From Candidatus Phaeomarinobacter ectocarpi (GTDB lineage Bacteria; Pseudomonadota; Alphaproteobacteria; CGMCC-115125), in NCBI RefSeq assembly GCF_000689395.1, contig NZ_HG966617.1:411521-475520 (forward strand): 64,000 nt of DNA, given 5' to 3'. The notes below the pieces were generated by a model. The model was not told the origin of the DNA and searched no databases. It saw only the letters and a program-made list of their open reading frames with translations. Each line of letters opens with the position of its first letter. Position 1 is the stretch's first letter. This document shows, piece by piece, positions 46,907 through 56,257 of the stretch. Position numbers and translations under genes: made by a program.

Positions 46907-46943
46907 TACGAACTTCGTACGATATAACCATACGAAGTTCGTA
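46907..46943. promoter_or_regulatory. Two MarR operator palindromes
   Basis: TACGAACTTCGTA (46907-46919) and TACGAAGTTCGTA (46931-46943) are perfect 13-base palindromes, 24 bases centre to centre, just upstream of doxX. They are likely bound by the MarR protein of the operon. Confidence 0.8.
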
Positions 46944-46996
46944 TTCAAGGCTGTTTCGACAATGAGTGTGATGCCGTCGGACACCTGCCCGTCGCT

Positions 46997-47073
46997 CCTC
47001 CATCCTCCGGCTTGACCGGGGGATCCATGCAGCATCCCCCTCCTGGATTGTCCGGTTAAACCGGACAATGGCG
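46997..47073. repeat. Shortened family B repeat
   Basis: CCATCCTCCGGCTTGACCGG, a 25-base spacer and the hairpin ATTGTCCGG-TTAAA-CCGGACAAT ending in GGCG. The middle stem found in the longer copies is missing. Confidence 0.8.
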
Positions 47074-47279
47074 TTCTTTGTAGGTCGCGCAACTGGATAA
47101 CCGAACGGTCATGCCGTCCTGCCTGAGCGTTGTGCGTGATGCAACAAAAGGCAAAGAGAGGAGGAAGCCACCGGCGACGGGCATCGTGCTCGTCGCAAGC
47201 ACCCGACCGGGTGTCGGCCCTTCATGGGCCGCCCCACTGGAGCGTTGGCGCAAAGCGCCATCAAGCGTGAGGTCAAAAA

Positions 47280-47354
47280 TGGTGCCGCGAGGGAGAATTG
47301 AACTCCCGGCCTCACCCTTACCAAGGGTGCGCTCTACCACTGAGCTACCGCGGC
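47280..47354 (-). tRNA. tRNA-Thr (anticodon GGU)
   Basis: 75 bases including an encoded CCA. Acceptor GCCGCGG pairs with TCGCGGC (one G-T), D-arm GCTC..GAGC, anticodon stem CACCC/GGGTG with loop TTGGTAA (anticodon GGT), T-arm GGGAG TTCAATT CTCCC. All arms fold. Confidence 0.95.
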
Positions 47355-47633
47355 TTGACCATTGGAGCGGGCACACTGCCTTGAAACCGGAAGAATTCGG
47401 TTAACGTCCCCCAAAGGAGGCCGGAAACTGCCATAAGGTGTTTCGCGCTGCAATAGGGCTTTTCCACAATCGGCGGGCCCGTCGTCTGGAGGGTATGAAA
47501 GCCATGCGCATGGGTCTGGCTGATCCCCCCTTGACCGGACCCGGTCACATTTGCAGGATCGCGCGCAATCCAGCCCCGACCCTGCTCACATGAGGGGGAA
47601 ACTTACGGGGCAGAACCGTCAGGACACACCCAA

Positions 47634-47834
47634 ATGGTGATGAAATCAAAGACCCGTGCCAGCGGCCGCGAGCCCGGTGCGCCCAATACGCGCCACGGCA
47701 ACGACTTTGCGGACCGTCAGGCCCGCCAGGCAGCGGCCCTGAAGGCCAATCTTCAGCGCCGCAAACAGCAGGCCAAGGCCCGTGCTGCCGAAGCCGGCGC
47801 CGAGGCAGACAGGTCGCCCACAAAACAGGACTGA
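47634..47834 (+). CDS. Small basic protein upstream of murA
   Basis: 66 residues (ATG at 47640 also possible), very basic and helical, rich in Lys, Arg, Ala: '[22 protein letters not shown]'. Small proteins with a similar '[10 protein letters not shown]' segment are often found before murA in alphaproteobacteria. Role unknown; may bind nucleic acid. Confidence 0.7.
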   Translation: MVMKSKTRASGREPGAPNTRHGNDFADRQARQAAALKANLQRRKQQAKARAAEAGAEADRSPTKQD

Positions 47835-47968
47835 CAGGCAGGGCGCTAACCGGACAGCAAGACCCAGCGGATAAGCTTGCGGTCAAGCGTGTGGTTAAGC
47901 TTTGCGCCTCACCCGTGCCGTATTCCCACGGCACATCGCCCCTTCTCTTCTTTCCGCAAGGACGTGTC

Positions 47969-49345
47969 ATGGACAGGATCAGGCTTACCGGCGGCTATGA
48001 GCTGAATGGGACCATTCCCATTTCCGGCGCAAAAAATGCCGCCCTGCCGCTGATGATCGCCAGCCTGCTCACCGATGAGCCGCTGGTGCTGACCAATCTT
48101 CCGCGCCTGACCGACATCGCCACCCTTGCGCGCCTCTTGGCGGAGCTGGGCGTCGAGATAGACGTGATGAATTCCAGCGGCGAGTGGGAAACGTTGACGA
48201 GCCGCACCGAAGGCCGCCTGTCTCTGGGCGCCGATCAGGCCAAGCGCCTGGCAGGCTTTGGCCCGGACACCAAATACCGGCCCGGCGGACGCACGCTGCG
48301 TTTGACCGCAAAGAAAATCGAAAGCACCCACGCCGACTACGAACTGGTGTCGCGCATGCGCGCCAGCTTCTGGGTGCTGGGTCCGTTGCTGGGCCGTTGT
48401 GGCGAAGCGGACGTATCGCTTCCCGGCGGCTGTGCCATCGGCACCCGCCCGGTAGACCTGCACCTTCAGGGTCTGGAAAAACTCGGCGCCAACATCGAGC
48501 TCGACAAGGGCTACGTGATCGCCAGCACCAAGGGCGGTCTTAAGGGCGCTGAAATCCGCTTCTCCATGCCTTCCGTTGGGGCGACCCACAATGTGCTCAT
48601 GGCCGCTGTTCTCGCCAAGGGCGAAACCGTGATTGAGAACGCCGCCCGCGAACCTGAAATCACCAATCTTGCCGAGTGTCTCGTCGCCATGGGCGCCAAG
48701 ATCGACGGCATCGGCACCTCCACCCTGCGCATCACCGGTGTGGACAAGCTGCACGGTGCTGAAGTGGCGGTGATCTGTGACCGGATCGAAGCTGGCACCT
48801 ACGCCATGGCCGCAGGCATGACCGGCGGCGATGTTACGCTGACGGGCGCAGACCCCGCTTTGTTTGAAGCAGCGCTGCAGGCCCTGTCAGCTGCAGGCGT
48901 CACCGTGGACCACACGGACAAGGGCATTCGCATCACCCGCTCCGGCACGCCGCTGACGCCGGTGGACATTGTGACCCAGCCATACCCTGCCTTCCCCACG
49001 GACCTGCAGGCCCAGTTCATGGCCCTGATGACCATGGCCGACGGCAATGCCCAGATGACCGAAACGATTTTTGAAAACCGCTTCATGCATGTGCAGGAGC
49101 TGGCCCGTCTCGGTGCGCTCGTGTCCCTGCATGGCGACCGGGCGATTGTCTCCGGCGTCAAAGCCCTGCGCGGTGCACCGGTCATGGCAACGGATCTGCG
49201 GGCATCCGTGTCGCTGGTGATTGCGGGCTTGGCAGCGGAGGGCGAAACAACTATCTCTCGCGTCTACCATCTGGATCGCGGCTTTGAGCGTCTCGAAGAC
49301 AAGCTCTCCGCCTGCGGTGCTGATATCTCACGCCTTCCTGGATAG
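47969..49345 (+). CDS. murA: UDP-GlcNAc enolpyruvyl transferase with insertion
   Basis: 458 residues. First committed step of peptidoglycan synthesis: transfers enolpyruvate from PEP to UDP-GlcNAc. Catalytic Cys155 is in '[13 protein letters not shown]' (fosfomycin target, Cys115 in E. coli); 'GAKNAALP' near the start and '[12 protein letters not shown]' follow the family. It is about 40 residues longer than E. coli MurA because of an insert at about 68-106, between 'GVEIDVM' and 'RTLRLTAKK'. First of the conserved murA-DUF2948-hisD order. Confidence 0.95.
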   Translation: MDRIRLTGGYELNGTIPISGAKNAALPLMIASLLTDEPLVLTNLPRLTDIATLARLLAELGVEIDVMNSSGEWETLTSRTEGRLSLGADQAKRLAGFGPDTKYRPGGRTLRLTAKKIESTHADYELVSRMRASFWVLGPLLGRCGEADVSLPGGCAIGTRPVDLHLQGLEKLGANIELDKGYVIASTKGGLKGAEIRFSMPSVGATHNVLMAAVLAKGETVIENAAREPEITNLAECLVAMGAKIDGIGTSTLRITGVDKLHGAEVAVICDRIEAGTYAMAAGMTGGDVTLTGADPALFEAALQALSAAGVTVDHTDKGIRITRSGTPLTPVDIVTQPYPAFPTDLQAQFMALMTMADGNAQMTETIFENRFMHVQELARLGALVSLHGDRAIVSGVKALRGAPVMATDLRASVSLVIAGLAAEGETTISRVYHLDRGFERLEDKLSACGADISRLPG

Positions 49346-49360
49346 TTGCCCGGATAAATC

Positions 49361-49816
49361 ATGAAACCGCTTCTGCTACGCATAGAAGACGAGCAAGACC
49401 TCGCCGTGCTGTCCGCCCATCTTCAGGATGCGGTGACGGCGGTGGGCGACTTTGCCTATGAAAAGAAGCGGCGGCGGTTTGCAGGCGTCTTCAACCGCTT
49501 CCGTTGGGAAGCTGAGGGCACTTCCAAGCTGGGCCCAAAGCGTCATTCGCGCATCCGTGCGGGCGTGCATTTCGATGATGTGCTGGCCGTCCGCTCCCAG
49601 AATATCCGCCTTGAGGCCAAGGACGCGGTGGTGGAGTTGCTCGCCATCCGGTTTGAAAAGACCGGCGGTGACGAGGACCCGGCGGGCACGATCACATTTG
49701 ATTTTGCCGGCGGCGGGACGATTGCACTGGACGTGGAGTGCCTTGAGGGCCATTTGACCGATATCGGGCAGCCGTGGGAAACCACATCCAAGCCCGAACA
49801 CGATCTGGACGCCTGA
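49361..49816 (+). CDS. DUF2948 protein
   Basis: 151 residues. Alphaproteobacterial DUF2948: 'LAVLSAHLQDAVTAVGDFAYEKKRRRF' and 'NRFRWE' near the start, then 'RIRAGVHFDDVLAV', and the C-terminal 'GTIALDVECLEGHLTDIG'. Almost always found between murA and hisD. Function unknown. Confidence 0.9.
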   Translation: MKPLLLRIEDEQDLAVLSAHLQDAVTAVGDFAYEKKRRRFAGVFNRFRWEAEGTSKLGPKRHSRIRAGVHFDDVLAVRSQNIRLEAKDAVVELLAIRFEKTGGDEDPAGTITFDFAGGGTIALDVECLEGHLTDIGQPWETTSKPEHDLDA

Positions 49817-49854
49817 CCCGCGCTTGCAAGCGCCCCTCAATACCAAGTGATGAC

Positions 49855-51180
49855 ATGACCGGACGATCTCAGCCCCAGCGCTCAGAACCAAGACGCCTCG
49901 ATGCGCGCAGTGCCGATTTTGAAGCACAGTTTGCCGAGCTGCTCACCGCCAAGCGGGAGACGGCAGTGGACGTCAACAACGACGTTGCTGCCATCATCGC
50001 GGATGTGCAGGCGCGCGGCGATCAGGCTGTCATTGATCTGACCAACAAGTTTGACCGGCTGTCGCTGAAAGGCGCGGACGACCTGCGCATCCCGCAGGAG
50101 CGCCTCGACGCTGCTGCCGCGAATGTGTCGACCGAAACCCTTGATGCCCTCAAACTCGCCGCGGATCGCATCGAGGCCTTCCACGCCAAACAACTTCCCG
50201 AATCCATGCGCTTCACCGATGAAGCAGGCGTAGAGCTGGGTCACCGCTGGTCTGCCGTCGATGCGGCTGGTCTGTATGTGCCCGGCGGCACGGCAGCCTA
50301 TCCGTCATCCGTCCTGATGAACGCCATTCCCGCCCGCGTCGCCGGTGTGGAGCGCGTCGTTATGGTGGTGCCGACGCCCGATGGCATCGAGAACCCGCTC
50401 GTGCTTGCCGCCGCCAAGCTGGCAGGTGTCACCGAGGTCTATCGCATCGGCGGGGCCCAGGCCGTCGCCGCACTCGCCTATGGCACAAACACCATCGCGC
50501 CGGTTGATAAGATCGTCGGCCCCGGCAACGCCTATGTGGCTGCTGCCAAGCGTCAGGTCTTCGGCACCGTCGGCATCGACATGATCGCCGGTCCCTCAGA
50601 AATTCTTGTCGTCGCCGACGGCGAAAATGATCCCGCCTGGATTGCGGCTGACCTGCTCAGTCAGGCCGAGCATGATCCCTCGTCCCAGTCGATCCTGATT
50701 ACGGACAATGTGCAGTGTGCGGATGATGTGGCACAAGCTGTTGCCAGTCAGCTCAAGCAGCTGTCACGCGAGAACACGGCCTCCGCCAGCTGGCACGACT
50801 ATGGGGCCATCATCACCGTGCCATCGCTCGATGATGCGATTCCGCTGGTAAATCGTCTGGCCCCGGAACACCTGGAATTGGCCGTCGCCGATCCTGAACC
50901 GCTGGCCGACAAGGTGCGTCACGCGGGGGCCATTTTCCTGGGCCGCTATACGCCTGAGGCGGTGGGCGACTATGTGGCTGGCACCAACCACGTGCTGCCA
51001 ACGGCCCGCTCCGCCCGATTCTCATCCGGCCTGTCCGTGCTCGACTTCATGAAGCGTACGTCGCTGGTGAAATGCGATGCGGATAGCCTGGGCCGTATTG
51101 GTCCGGCAGCGGTGGCGCTTGCAGATGCGGAAGGGCTTGAAGCCCACGGTCGCTCAGTGTCGATCCGCTTGAACAGGTAG
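49855..51180 (+). CDS. hisD: Histidinol dehydrogenase
   Basis: 441 residues. Last two steps of histidine synthesis, histidinol to histidine, using NAD and zinc. Signatures: 'GLYVPGGTAAYPSSVLMN', 'RIGGAQAVAALAYGT', 'IDMIAGPSEILVVAD', 'LLSQAEHDP' with zinc-binding Gln/His, and 'NRLAPEHLEL'. The last part 'SSGLSVLDFMKRTS' is canonical. Family B repeat follows. Confidence 0.96.
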   Translation: MTGRSQPQRSEPRRLDARSADFEAQFAELLTAKRETAVDVNNDVAAIIADVQARGDQAVIDLTNKFDRLSLKGADDLRIPQERLDAAAANVSTETLDALKLAADRIEAFHAKQLPESMRFTDEAGVELGHRWSAVDAAGLYVPGGTAAYPSSVLMNAIPARVAGVERVVMVVPTPDGIENPLVLAAAKLAGVTEVYRIGGAQAVAALAYGTNTIAPVDKIVGPGNAYVAAAKRQVFGTVGIDMIAGPSEILVVADGENDPAWIAADLLSQAEHDPSSQSILITDNVQCADDVAQAVASQLKQLSRENTASASWHDYGAIITVPSLDDAIPLVNRLAPEHLELAVADPEPLADKVRHAGAIFLGRYTPEAVGDYVAGTNHVLPTARSARFSSGLSVLDFMKRTSLVKCDADSLGRIGPAAVALADAEGLEAHGRSVSIRLNR

Positions 51181-51192
51181 CGCGGCATAATG

Positions 51193-51280
51193 GACTCTCC
51201 GGTCAAGCCGGAGGGTGGCGGAGAATTTTGAGTTCGGTCGACAAAAGAAACGCCATTGTCCGGTTTAACCGGACAATCCA
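51193..51280. repeat. Family B repeat, permuted order
   Basis: CTCTCCGG-TCAAG-CCGGAG stem, GGTGGCG, spacer of about 30 bases, then CGCC-ATTGTCCGG-TTTAA-CCGGACAAT. Read on the minus strand the two hairpins come in the opposite order to the other copies. Confidence 0.8.
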
Positions 51281-51372
51281 TTCAACAGCTGGCTGTTTCC
51301 CGACTCCGTGCCCTAGGAACACCGCCGCCAAACCCATAGACTGCCCCCGCACTCTCATCTCCTGGTCCTTCC

Positions 51373-51876
51373 ATGACTGACGAACCCACATCCGAGCAGA
51401 CGCCCGATCCGACCAAGCGGATCGCATCTATCGTGCTCGACGAGGCCAGCGTCGTGCGGCGGACGCCGGAGATCGAGCATGAGCGCAAGGTCGCGATCTT
51501 CGATCTGCTGGAAGACAATACCTTTGCCCCCGTTGGCAGCGAAGGCGGGCCCTACAATCTGCATCTCGCCATCGAGGAAAACCGGCTGGTGTTCGACATC
51601 CGCGATGAGGCCGAAGAGCCCCACGGCAAGGTCATTTTGTCCCTGTCGCCGTTCCGCAAGATCATCAAGGACTACTTCCTGATCTGCGAAAGCTACTACG
51701 AAGCCATTCGGTCAGCGTCGCCGTCCAAGATCGAGTCCATCGATATGGGACGTCGCGGCCTGCACAATGAAGGGGCAGAGCTTCTGACGGCCCGGCTCGA
51801 CGGCAAGATCACCATCGACCATGACACCTCACGCCGTCTCTTCACGCTCATCTGTGTTCTGCACATGAAGGGCTAG
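51373..51876 (+). CDS. UPF0262 family protein
   Basis: 167 residues of the alphaproteobacterial UPF0262 family: '[32 protein letters not shown]' opening, '[20 protein letters not shown]', '[23 protein letters not shown]' and '[16 protein letters not shown]'. Usual place between hisD and a low-Mr phosphatase gene. Function unknown. Confidence 0.92.
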   Translation: MTDEPTSEQTPDPTKRIASIVLDEASVVRRTPEIEHERKVAIFDLLEDNTFAPVGSEGGPYNLHLAIEENRLVFDIRDEAEEPHGKVILSLSPFRKIIKDYFLICESYYEAIRSASPSKIESIDMGRRGLHNEGAELLTARLDGKITIDHDTSRRLFTLICVLHMKG

Positions 51877-51882
51877 GGCACC

Positions 51883-52341
51883 ATGCGGGGCCCCAATGGC
51901 GAAGACCTGCCAGACGCAATCCTGTTTGCCTGCAGCCAGAACGCCGTCCGCTCACCCATGGCGGAAGGCATCATGCAGCTGCTCTATGGCCGTCATGTCT
52001 ATGTGGATTCGGTCGGTGTGCGGGCAGGGGAGGTGGACCCCTTCGTCATCGTCGTGATGGATGAACTGGGCATCGACCTCACCAAGCACAAACCGCGCAG
52101 CTTTGATGAACTGGAAGACACGAGCTTTGATCTCATCGTGTCCCTGACACCGCAGGCCCAGCACAGCGCCGTCGACATGACCCGCGCCATGGCAGCCGAC
52201 GTCGAGTATTGGCCAACCCACGACCCCACCCTGGTGGAAGGGTCTCGCGAGCAGCGCCTCAACGCCTATCGCGAAGTCCGCGATGCCCTGATGGCCCGCA
52301 TCAAGGAGCGGTTCGGCTGGCGAGCGGCACCAAGCGGCTAA
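51883..52341 (+). CDS. Low molecular weight phosphatase family protein
   Basis: 152 residues with the P-loop C-x5-R: Cys17...Arg23 in 'ACSQNAVRSPMAEG', and general acid Asp in 'YWPTHDPT'. It is of the protein tyrosine phosphatase/arsenate reductase fold. It starts seven bases after UPF0262 and is co-transcribed. The substrate is unknown; the loop sequence differs from classic ArsC. Confidence 0.88.
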   Translation: MRGPNGEDLPDAILFACSQNAVRSPMAEGIMQLLYGRHVYVDSVGVRAGEVDPFVIVVMDELGIDLTKHKPRSFDELEDTSFDLIVSLTPQAQHSAVDMTRAMAADVEYWPTHDPTLVEGSREQRLNAYREVRDALMARIKERFGWRAAPSG

Positions 52342-52362
52342 ACCTACTTAGGACTGAACTGC

Positions 52363-52758
52363 CTAAGCCTGAACAGGATGCGCCTCAAACTGCTTGGCGT
52401 CATCACAGATGTCGTACCAGGCAGGCTTCTCCGCCACGAACTCATGAAACTGGTTGCGGACGCCCGGGTCCTCGTCGAGCACATGGGCATTGATCGGGAA
52501 GCTGTTTTCGTCGGACAGGATTTCCCCCAGCGATGTGCCGCAGACCTTGCAGAAACAGCGCGCATATTTGTACGGCGGCGACGGCTCATAGGTCGCAATC
52601 TGATCGCGGCCGGAAATCCACTTGATGTCGTCTTTCTTGACGAACACCAGCGAGCCCGCCCCAACCTTGCGGCAGCGCGAGCAATGGCACGTGCCCATCA
52701 TGGATGGCGGCGCGGTCAGCTCAAATTTTACGGCACCGCAGCAGCAACTTCCCTGCAT
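52363..52758 (-). CDS. GFA family zinc protein
   Basis: 131 residues from ATG 52758 after GGGAG; the longer frame upstream has no family similarity. Zinc ligands are in 'GSCCCGAV' (Cys5, Cys7), 'GTCHCSRCRK' and 'CFCKVCG'. The family includes glutathione-dependent formaldehyde-activating (Gfa) enzymes and many of unknown use. It is oriented against the flanking housekeeping genes. Confidence 0.88.
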   Translation of the reverse strand: MQGSCCCGAVKFELTAPPSMMGTCHCSRCRKVGAGSLVFVKKDDIKWISGRDQIATYEPSPPYKYARCFCKVCGTSLGEILSDENSFPINAHVLDEDPGVRNQFHEFVAEKPAWYDICDDAKQFEAHPVQA

Positions 52759-52958
52759 CACTTTTCTCCCTCGTTTGATGAGAACATTGAGTGAACATTT
52801 GAGTCGCGTCAATGGTTCTGCCGCTTGATTATGCTGCCGTCTTGATTTTGCCGGCCCGAATGCCCATTCTCCGGCCCAATTCACGGACATACGCGTTGAG
52901 TGCCGCATCTGGTGTGCGTTCCGCCTGTCCAATCTGTTGAGACGCTGGAAAGGCCATA

Positions 52959-53177
52959 ATGGCAAAAGAAGAACTACTCGAGTTTCCAGGAACAGTCGTC
53001 GAACTGCTCCCCAACGCCACCTTCCGGGTGGAGCTTGAGAACGAACATCAGATCATCGCCCACACCGCAGGCAAGATGCGCAAGAACCGCATCCGCGTGC
53101 TGGCCGGCGACAAGGTGCTGGTTGAAATGACGCCCTACGATCTCACCAAGGGCCGCATCACCTATCGCTACAAGTAA
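52959..53177 (+). CDS. infA: Translation initiation factor IF-1
   Basis: 72 residues, one S1/OB domain: '[21 protein letters not shown]', '[17 protein letters not shown]' and '[14 protein letters not shown]'. Exactly the family length. It binds the ribosomal A site in initiation. Followed 16 bases later by maf. Confidence 0.98.
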   Translation: MAKEELLEFPGTVVELLPNATFRVELENEHQIIAHTAGKMRKNRIRVLAGDKVLVEMTPYDLTKGRITYRYK

Positions 53178-53193
53178 GAGCGAGGGCACGACC

Positions 53194-53796
53194 ATGCGTG
53201 CCTCCCCAAAGACAGCGAAGCTGGTGCTGGCAAGCGCATCGCCGCGCCGCCTTGATCTGCTCGCGCAGGCCGGCATCGTCCCGGATAGCGTAGACCCCGC
53301 AGACATTGACGAGACCCCGGCCAGAAGCGAGCTGCCGCGCCCCCATGCCCTGCGCCTGGCCCGTGACAAGGCACAGGCCGTCGCTGTCCGTCACCCGGAT
53401 GCCTTCGTACTTGCAGCCGACACGGTGGTGGGCGTTGGACGGCGCATTCTCCCCAAGACCGAAGACGAAGCGTCCGCTCGACAATGTCTTGAGCTTTTGT
53501 CCGGACGCGCGCACCGGGTGTTCACCGGCGTCTGCCTTGTCGCCCCAGGAGGCAGGGTTTCAGCCCAGGTGGTTGAGGCGCGGGTCCACATGAAGCGCCT
53601 TAGCGACATGGAACTTGCGTCGTATCTGTCGTCCGGCGAGTGGCAGGGTAAGGCAGGTGGCTACGCCATTCAGGGCCGCGCATCGGCCTTTATTCCGTCG
53701 ATCTCAGGCTCCTATACGGCGATTGTCGGTCTGCCGCTGGCTGAAACGGTCAATATGCTCAACGGTGCCGGTTACGTAGCGTCCTCCAGCGACTAA
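53194..53796 (+). CDS. maf: Maf nucleotide pyrophosphatase
   Basis: 200 residues: 'LASASPRRLDLLAQAGI' (Arg18), 'DETPARSELP', 'AADTVVGVG' with catalytic Asp, 'GKAGGYAIQGRA' and 'GLPLAETVNML'. It hydrolyses nucleoside triphosphates to monophosphates, probably removing non-canonical nucleotides. Fixed infA-maf-rng order. Confidence 0.93.
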   Translation: MRASPKTAKLVLASASPRRLDLLAQAGIVPDSVDPADIDETPARSELPRPHALRLARDKAQAVAVRHPDAFVLAADTVVGVGRRILPKTEDEASARQCLELLSGRAHRVFTGVCLVAPGGRVSAQVVEARVHMKRLSDMELASYLSSGEWQGKAGGYAIQGRASAFIPSISGSYTAIVGLPLAETVNMLNGAGYVASSSD

Positions 53797-53896
53797 TCCG
53801 CCGCCCAATCCGCCACCTGACCTGCCCTGACTGGTATTTTGCCTTAATTGCAGCCTAGACTTGGGTTGAAACATATTCGTGAGTCTTAGACCTTCC

Positions 53897-55417
53897 ATGA
53901 GCGACGAAATTCTCATCAATGTCGGTATCGGCGAAACGCGCGTTGCGCTCGTTGACGACGGCATGCTGCGCGATCTGGTGATCGAACGCAGCGTTGATGA
54001 CAGCGCCCACGGGCCCTGCTCGGGTGGCACAACTGGTGCCAGCCTCGTCGGCAATCTCATGATCGGCCGTGTGGAGCGCGTGCTCCCGGGCATGCAGGCG
54101 GCCTTTGTTGATATTGGTCTGCCGCGGTCCGGCTTCCTCGGCGTCCGCGAAGCGCAATGTCTGTGCGAACTCATGGGGCTGCGCGACGCAGGAAAAATGC
54201 CCCGCATCAATGATTGCGTCCGCGAAGGCGAAAAGGTGCTGGTACAGGTCCTCAAGGACCCAATCGGCGATAAAGGCCCGCGCCTGTCCGCCAATGTCAC
54301 CATCCCCGGTCGCCTCCTCGTGCTCGTCCCCCATCAGCCCGGCGTCGCCCTGTCGCGCCGCATTGAAGATGAAGACGATCGCGCCCGCCTGACCGAACTG
54401 GTCGAGCGTGTCGGCGCCGATGTTGCCGCAAGCGAAACCGGCGATGATCTCGCCAAGGCCGGCTGGATCGTCCGAACCGCAGCGCTGCAGGCTGATGAAG
54501 CCGCGGTGGAACGTGATGCCCGCCACGTGCTGGAAACCTGGCGCGAGGTCAAAGAGCGCGCCAAGGGCATGAACGGCCCGGCCACCGTGTTCAAGGAACT
54601 AGGGCCCGTGCAGCGCGTGCTGCGGGACCACCTGAACGAAGACACCAAGGCCGTGCTGATCGACGATGCGGATGCCTTCGTCAAAGCCCGCGCCTATTGC
54701 GACGCGGTGATGCCCGGCTATGCAGATCGCCTGAAGCACCACACCAGCCGCAAGCCGCTCTTCGCCGAGCATGGCGTCGACGCTGAAATTGAAACAGCCC
54801 TGTCCTCCCGCGTGGATCTGCCGTCCGGTGGCTGGATCACGGTCGAGCGCACTGAAGCACTGACGGCGGTGGATGTGAACTCTGGCAGCTTTACAGCGTC
54901 AACCAATCTTGAGCAGACCAGTCACCGCATCAACATGGAAGCAGCGGACGCCATTGCCAGCCAGGTGCGCCTGCGCGGTGTCGGCGGCCTTGTCATCATC
55001 GACTTCATTCATCTGGCCGAAGACGCCCACAAGGAAGAAGTCGTGGCCCGCCTGGAAGCAGGCTTTGAGGGTGATCGCACGCCCACGCAAATTCTTCCGA
55101 TGACGGAGTTTTCCACCGTCGAGATGACCCGCAAGCGCGTCCGCGAACCGCTGGACCGTCTGCTACTCGACCCCGTGCGCCGCGATCCCAACAAGACCCG
55201 CGCCACTGTGGCCTATGAAGCCCTGCGGGCAGCGGAAGCGGCGGCCACCGAAAATCCCGGCCAGCCCCTGTCGCTTCATACAGCGCCGGACATTGTCACC
55301 TGGCTGGAAGATTCAGGCCTGATGCCGCAACTGCGCGCCCGTCTGGGTGTGGATGTCACACTCACCGCTGTCGAAGGCGCCCGCCGCCACCACATCGACG
55401 TCGCGGTGATGGCCTGA
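53897..55417 (+). CDS. rng: RNase E/G family ribonuclease without Zn-link
   Basis: 506 residues. N-terminal S1 region ('IGRVERVLPGMQAAFVDIG'), RNase H-like and DNase I-like catalytic segments, with metal-binding Asp326 in 'TAVDVNSG' and Asp369 in 'GLVIIDFIHL'. After 'TRKRVREPLDRLL' the usual zinc-link CPxCxG is absent, and a short Ala-rich C-terminus follows. Full-length RNase E scaffold is also absent. This is the short alphaproteobacterial form in the infA-maf-yacG cluster. Start at ATG 53897. Confidence 0.88.
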   Translation: MSDEILINVGIGETRVALVDDGMLRDLVIERSVDDSAHGPCSGGTTGASLVGNLMIGRVERVLPGMQAAFVDIGLPRSGFLGVREAQCLCELMGLRDAGKMPRINDCVREGEKVLVQVLKDPIGDKGPRLSANVTIPGRLLVLVPHQPGVALSRRIEDEDDRARLTELVERVGADVAASETGDDLAKAGWIVRTAALQADEAAVERDARHVLETWREVKERAKGMNGPATVFKELGPVQRVLRDHLNEDTKAVLIDDADAFVKARAYCDAVMPGYADRLKHHTSRKPLFAEHGVDAEIETALSSRVDLPSGGWITVERTEALTAVDVNSGSFTASTNLEQTSHRINMEAADAIASQVRLRGVGGLVIIDFIHLAEDAHKEEVVARLEAGFEGDRTPTQILPMTEFSTVEMTRKRVREPLDRLLLDPVRRDPNKTRATVAYEALRAAEAAATENPGQPLSLHTAPDIVTWLEDSGLMPQLRARLGVDVTLTAVEGARRHHIDVAVMA

Positions 55418-55419
55418 AG

Positions 55420-55629
55420 GTGAGGGTCTGGTTCGTGTCTCAATCCAAAGCCAAATGCACCAATTGCAGCAAGCCGATGGTGGCGGAGTACCGCCCGTTC
55501 TGCTCCAAGCGCTGCGCCGATGTGGACCTCAACCGCTGGCTGGGCGGCCATTACGCCATTCCCGCCGTCGAGCCGCCCGATGAGTGGGATATGGCCGCTG
55601 CTCAAAGCGAATCCGAGACCAAGCACTAG
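55420..55629 (+). CDS. yacG: DNA gyrase inhibitor YacG
   Basis: 69 residues from GTG 55420, two bases after rng; a GTG at 55435 is an alternative. Zinc ligands Cys13, Cys16, Cys28, Cys32 in 'CTNC' and 'FCSKRC', then 'VDLNRWLGGHYAIP'. The family binds GyrB and reduces its activity. Typical position after rng. Confidence 0.93.
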   Translation: MRVWFVSQSKAKCTNCSKPMVAEYRPFCSKRCADVDLNRWLGGHYAIPAVEPPDEWDMAAAQSESETKH

Positions 55630-55842
55630 CCTGCACAAATGTGCCATTGGGCCGCCGCGAGGCCGCCACGCGGCCACCAGACCCATCCGCCGAAGACGAT
55701 CTCAAAATCGCGCCACGATGACTGGACTTAACCGCAGGATTTGCCTATAAACCGCCGCCTTGGCTCCGGTTTCCAACCGGCTCCGCCTCACGCGGAAAAC
55801 AGGTCTGATCATCATGTGCGATCACACCCCTTTGCCAGGTTC

Positions 55843-55918
55843 GCCCGGGTAGCTCAGTTGGTAGAGCATGCGACTGAAAATCGCAGTGTCGGTGGTTCGA
55901 TCCCGCCCCCGGGCACCA
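55843..55918 (+). tRNA. tRNA-Phe (anticodon GAA)
   Basis: 76 bases with encoded CCA. Acceptor GCCCGGG/CCCGGGC, D-arm GCTC..GAGC, anticodon stem GCGAC-type with loop CTGAAAA (GAA), T-arm ending GGTTCGATCCC. Marks the end of the conserved block and the left border of the accessory region. Confidence 0.96.
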
Positions 55919-56257
55919 TTGTTTTCAATGGGTTAGTTGTCGTGAGCCTAATGCGCTCTTTGGTTGCCGTGTAGTTTCAGTGTAACTGGGCGCACGGTGA
56001 CACTCCGTTACAGGTCCAGCAATTACCCGCAGCCGTATCTCAAAGCTCTCCACGAGCCCGGTGCTGTCAGGGTATGCGACAACGTTATCACGCGCCGCAA
56101 AGACAGTCTCAGTCTAAAACGCGCCCCGATCGGTGGCACCCAACACCCAGTCAGGGTCAGTCACGTCAAGGTGCCTTCAGACAATGCGAAGTGCCGCCTC
56201 GATAGCGGCAAGCCTGATCTCTAAATCCTCCATGAAAACGCTCCTTGGGTTGATGCG
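55919..56257. other. Junction between tRNA-Phe and accessory region
   Basis: About 340 bases without a supported gene. On the minus strand a frame opening at 56232 ('MEDLEIRLAAIEAALR') is broken by a stop after 17 codons, so it may be a decayed gene remnant. No copy of the tRNA 3' end is seen. Confidence 0.45.

Noticed and set aside
55964-56224. 86-codon plus-strand ORF after tRNA-Phe
   Set aside because: No ribosome-binding site, no family similarity, and the opposite strand looks like a decayed frame.
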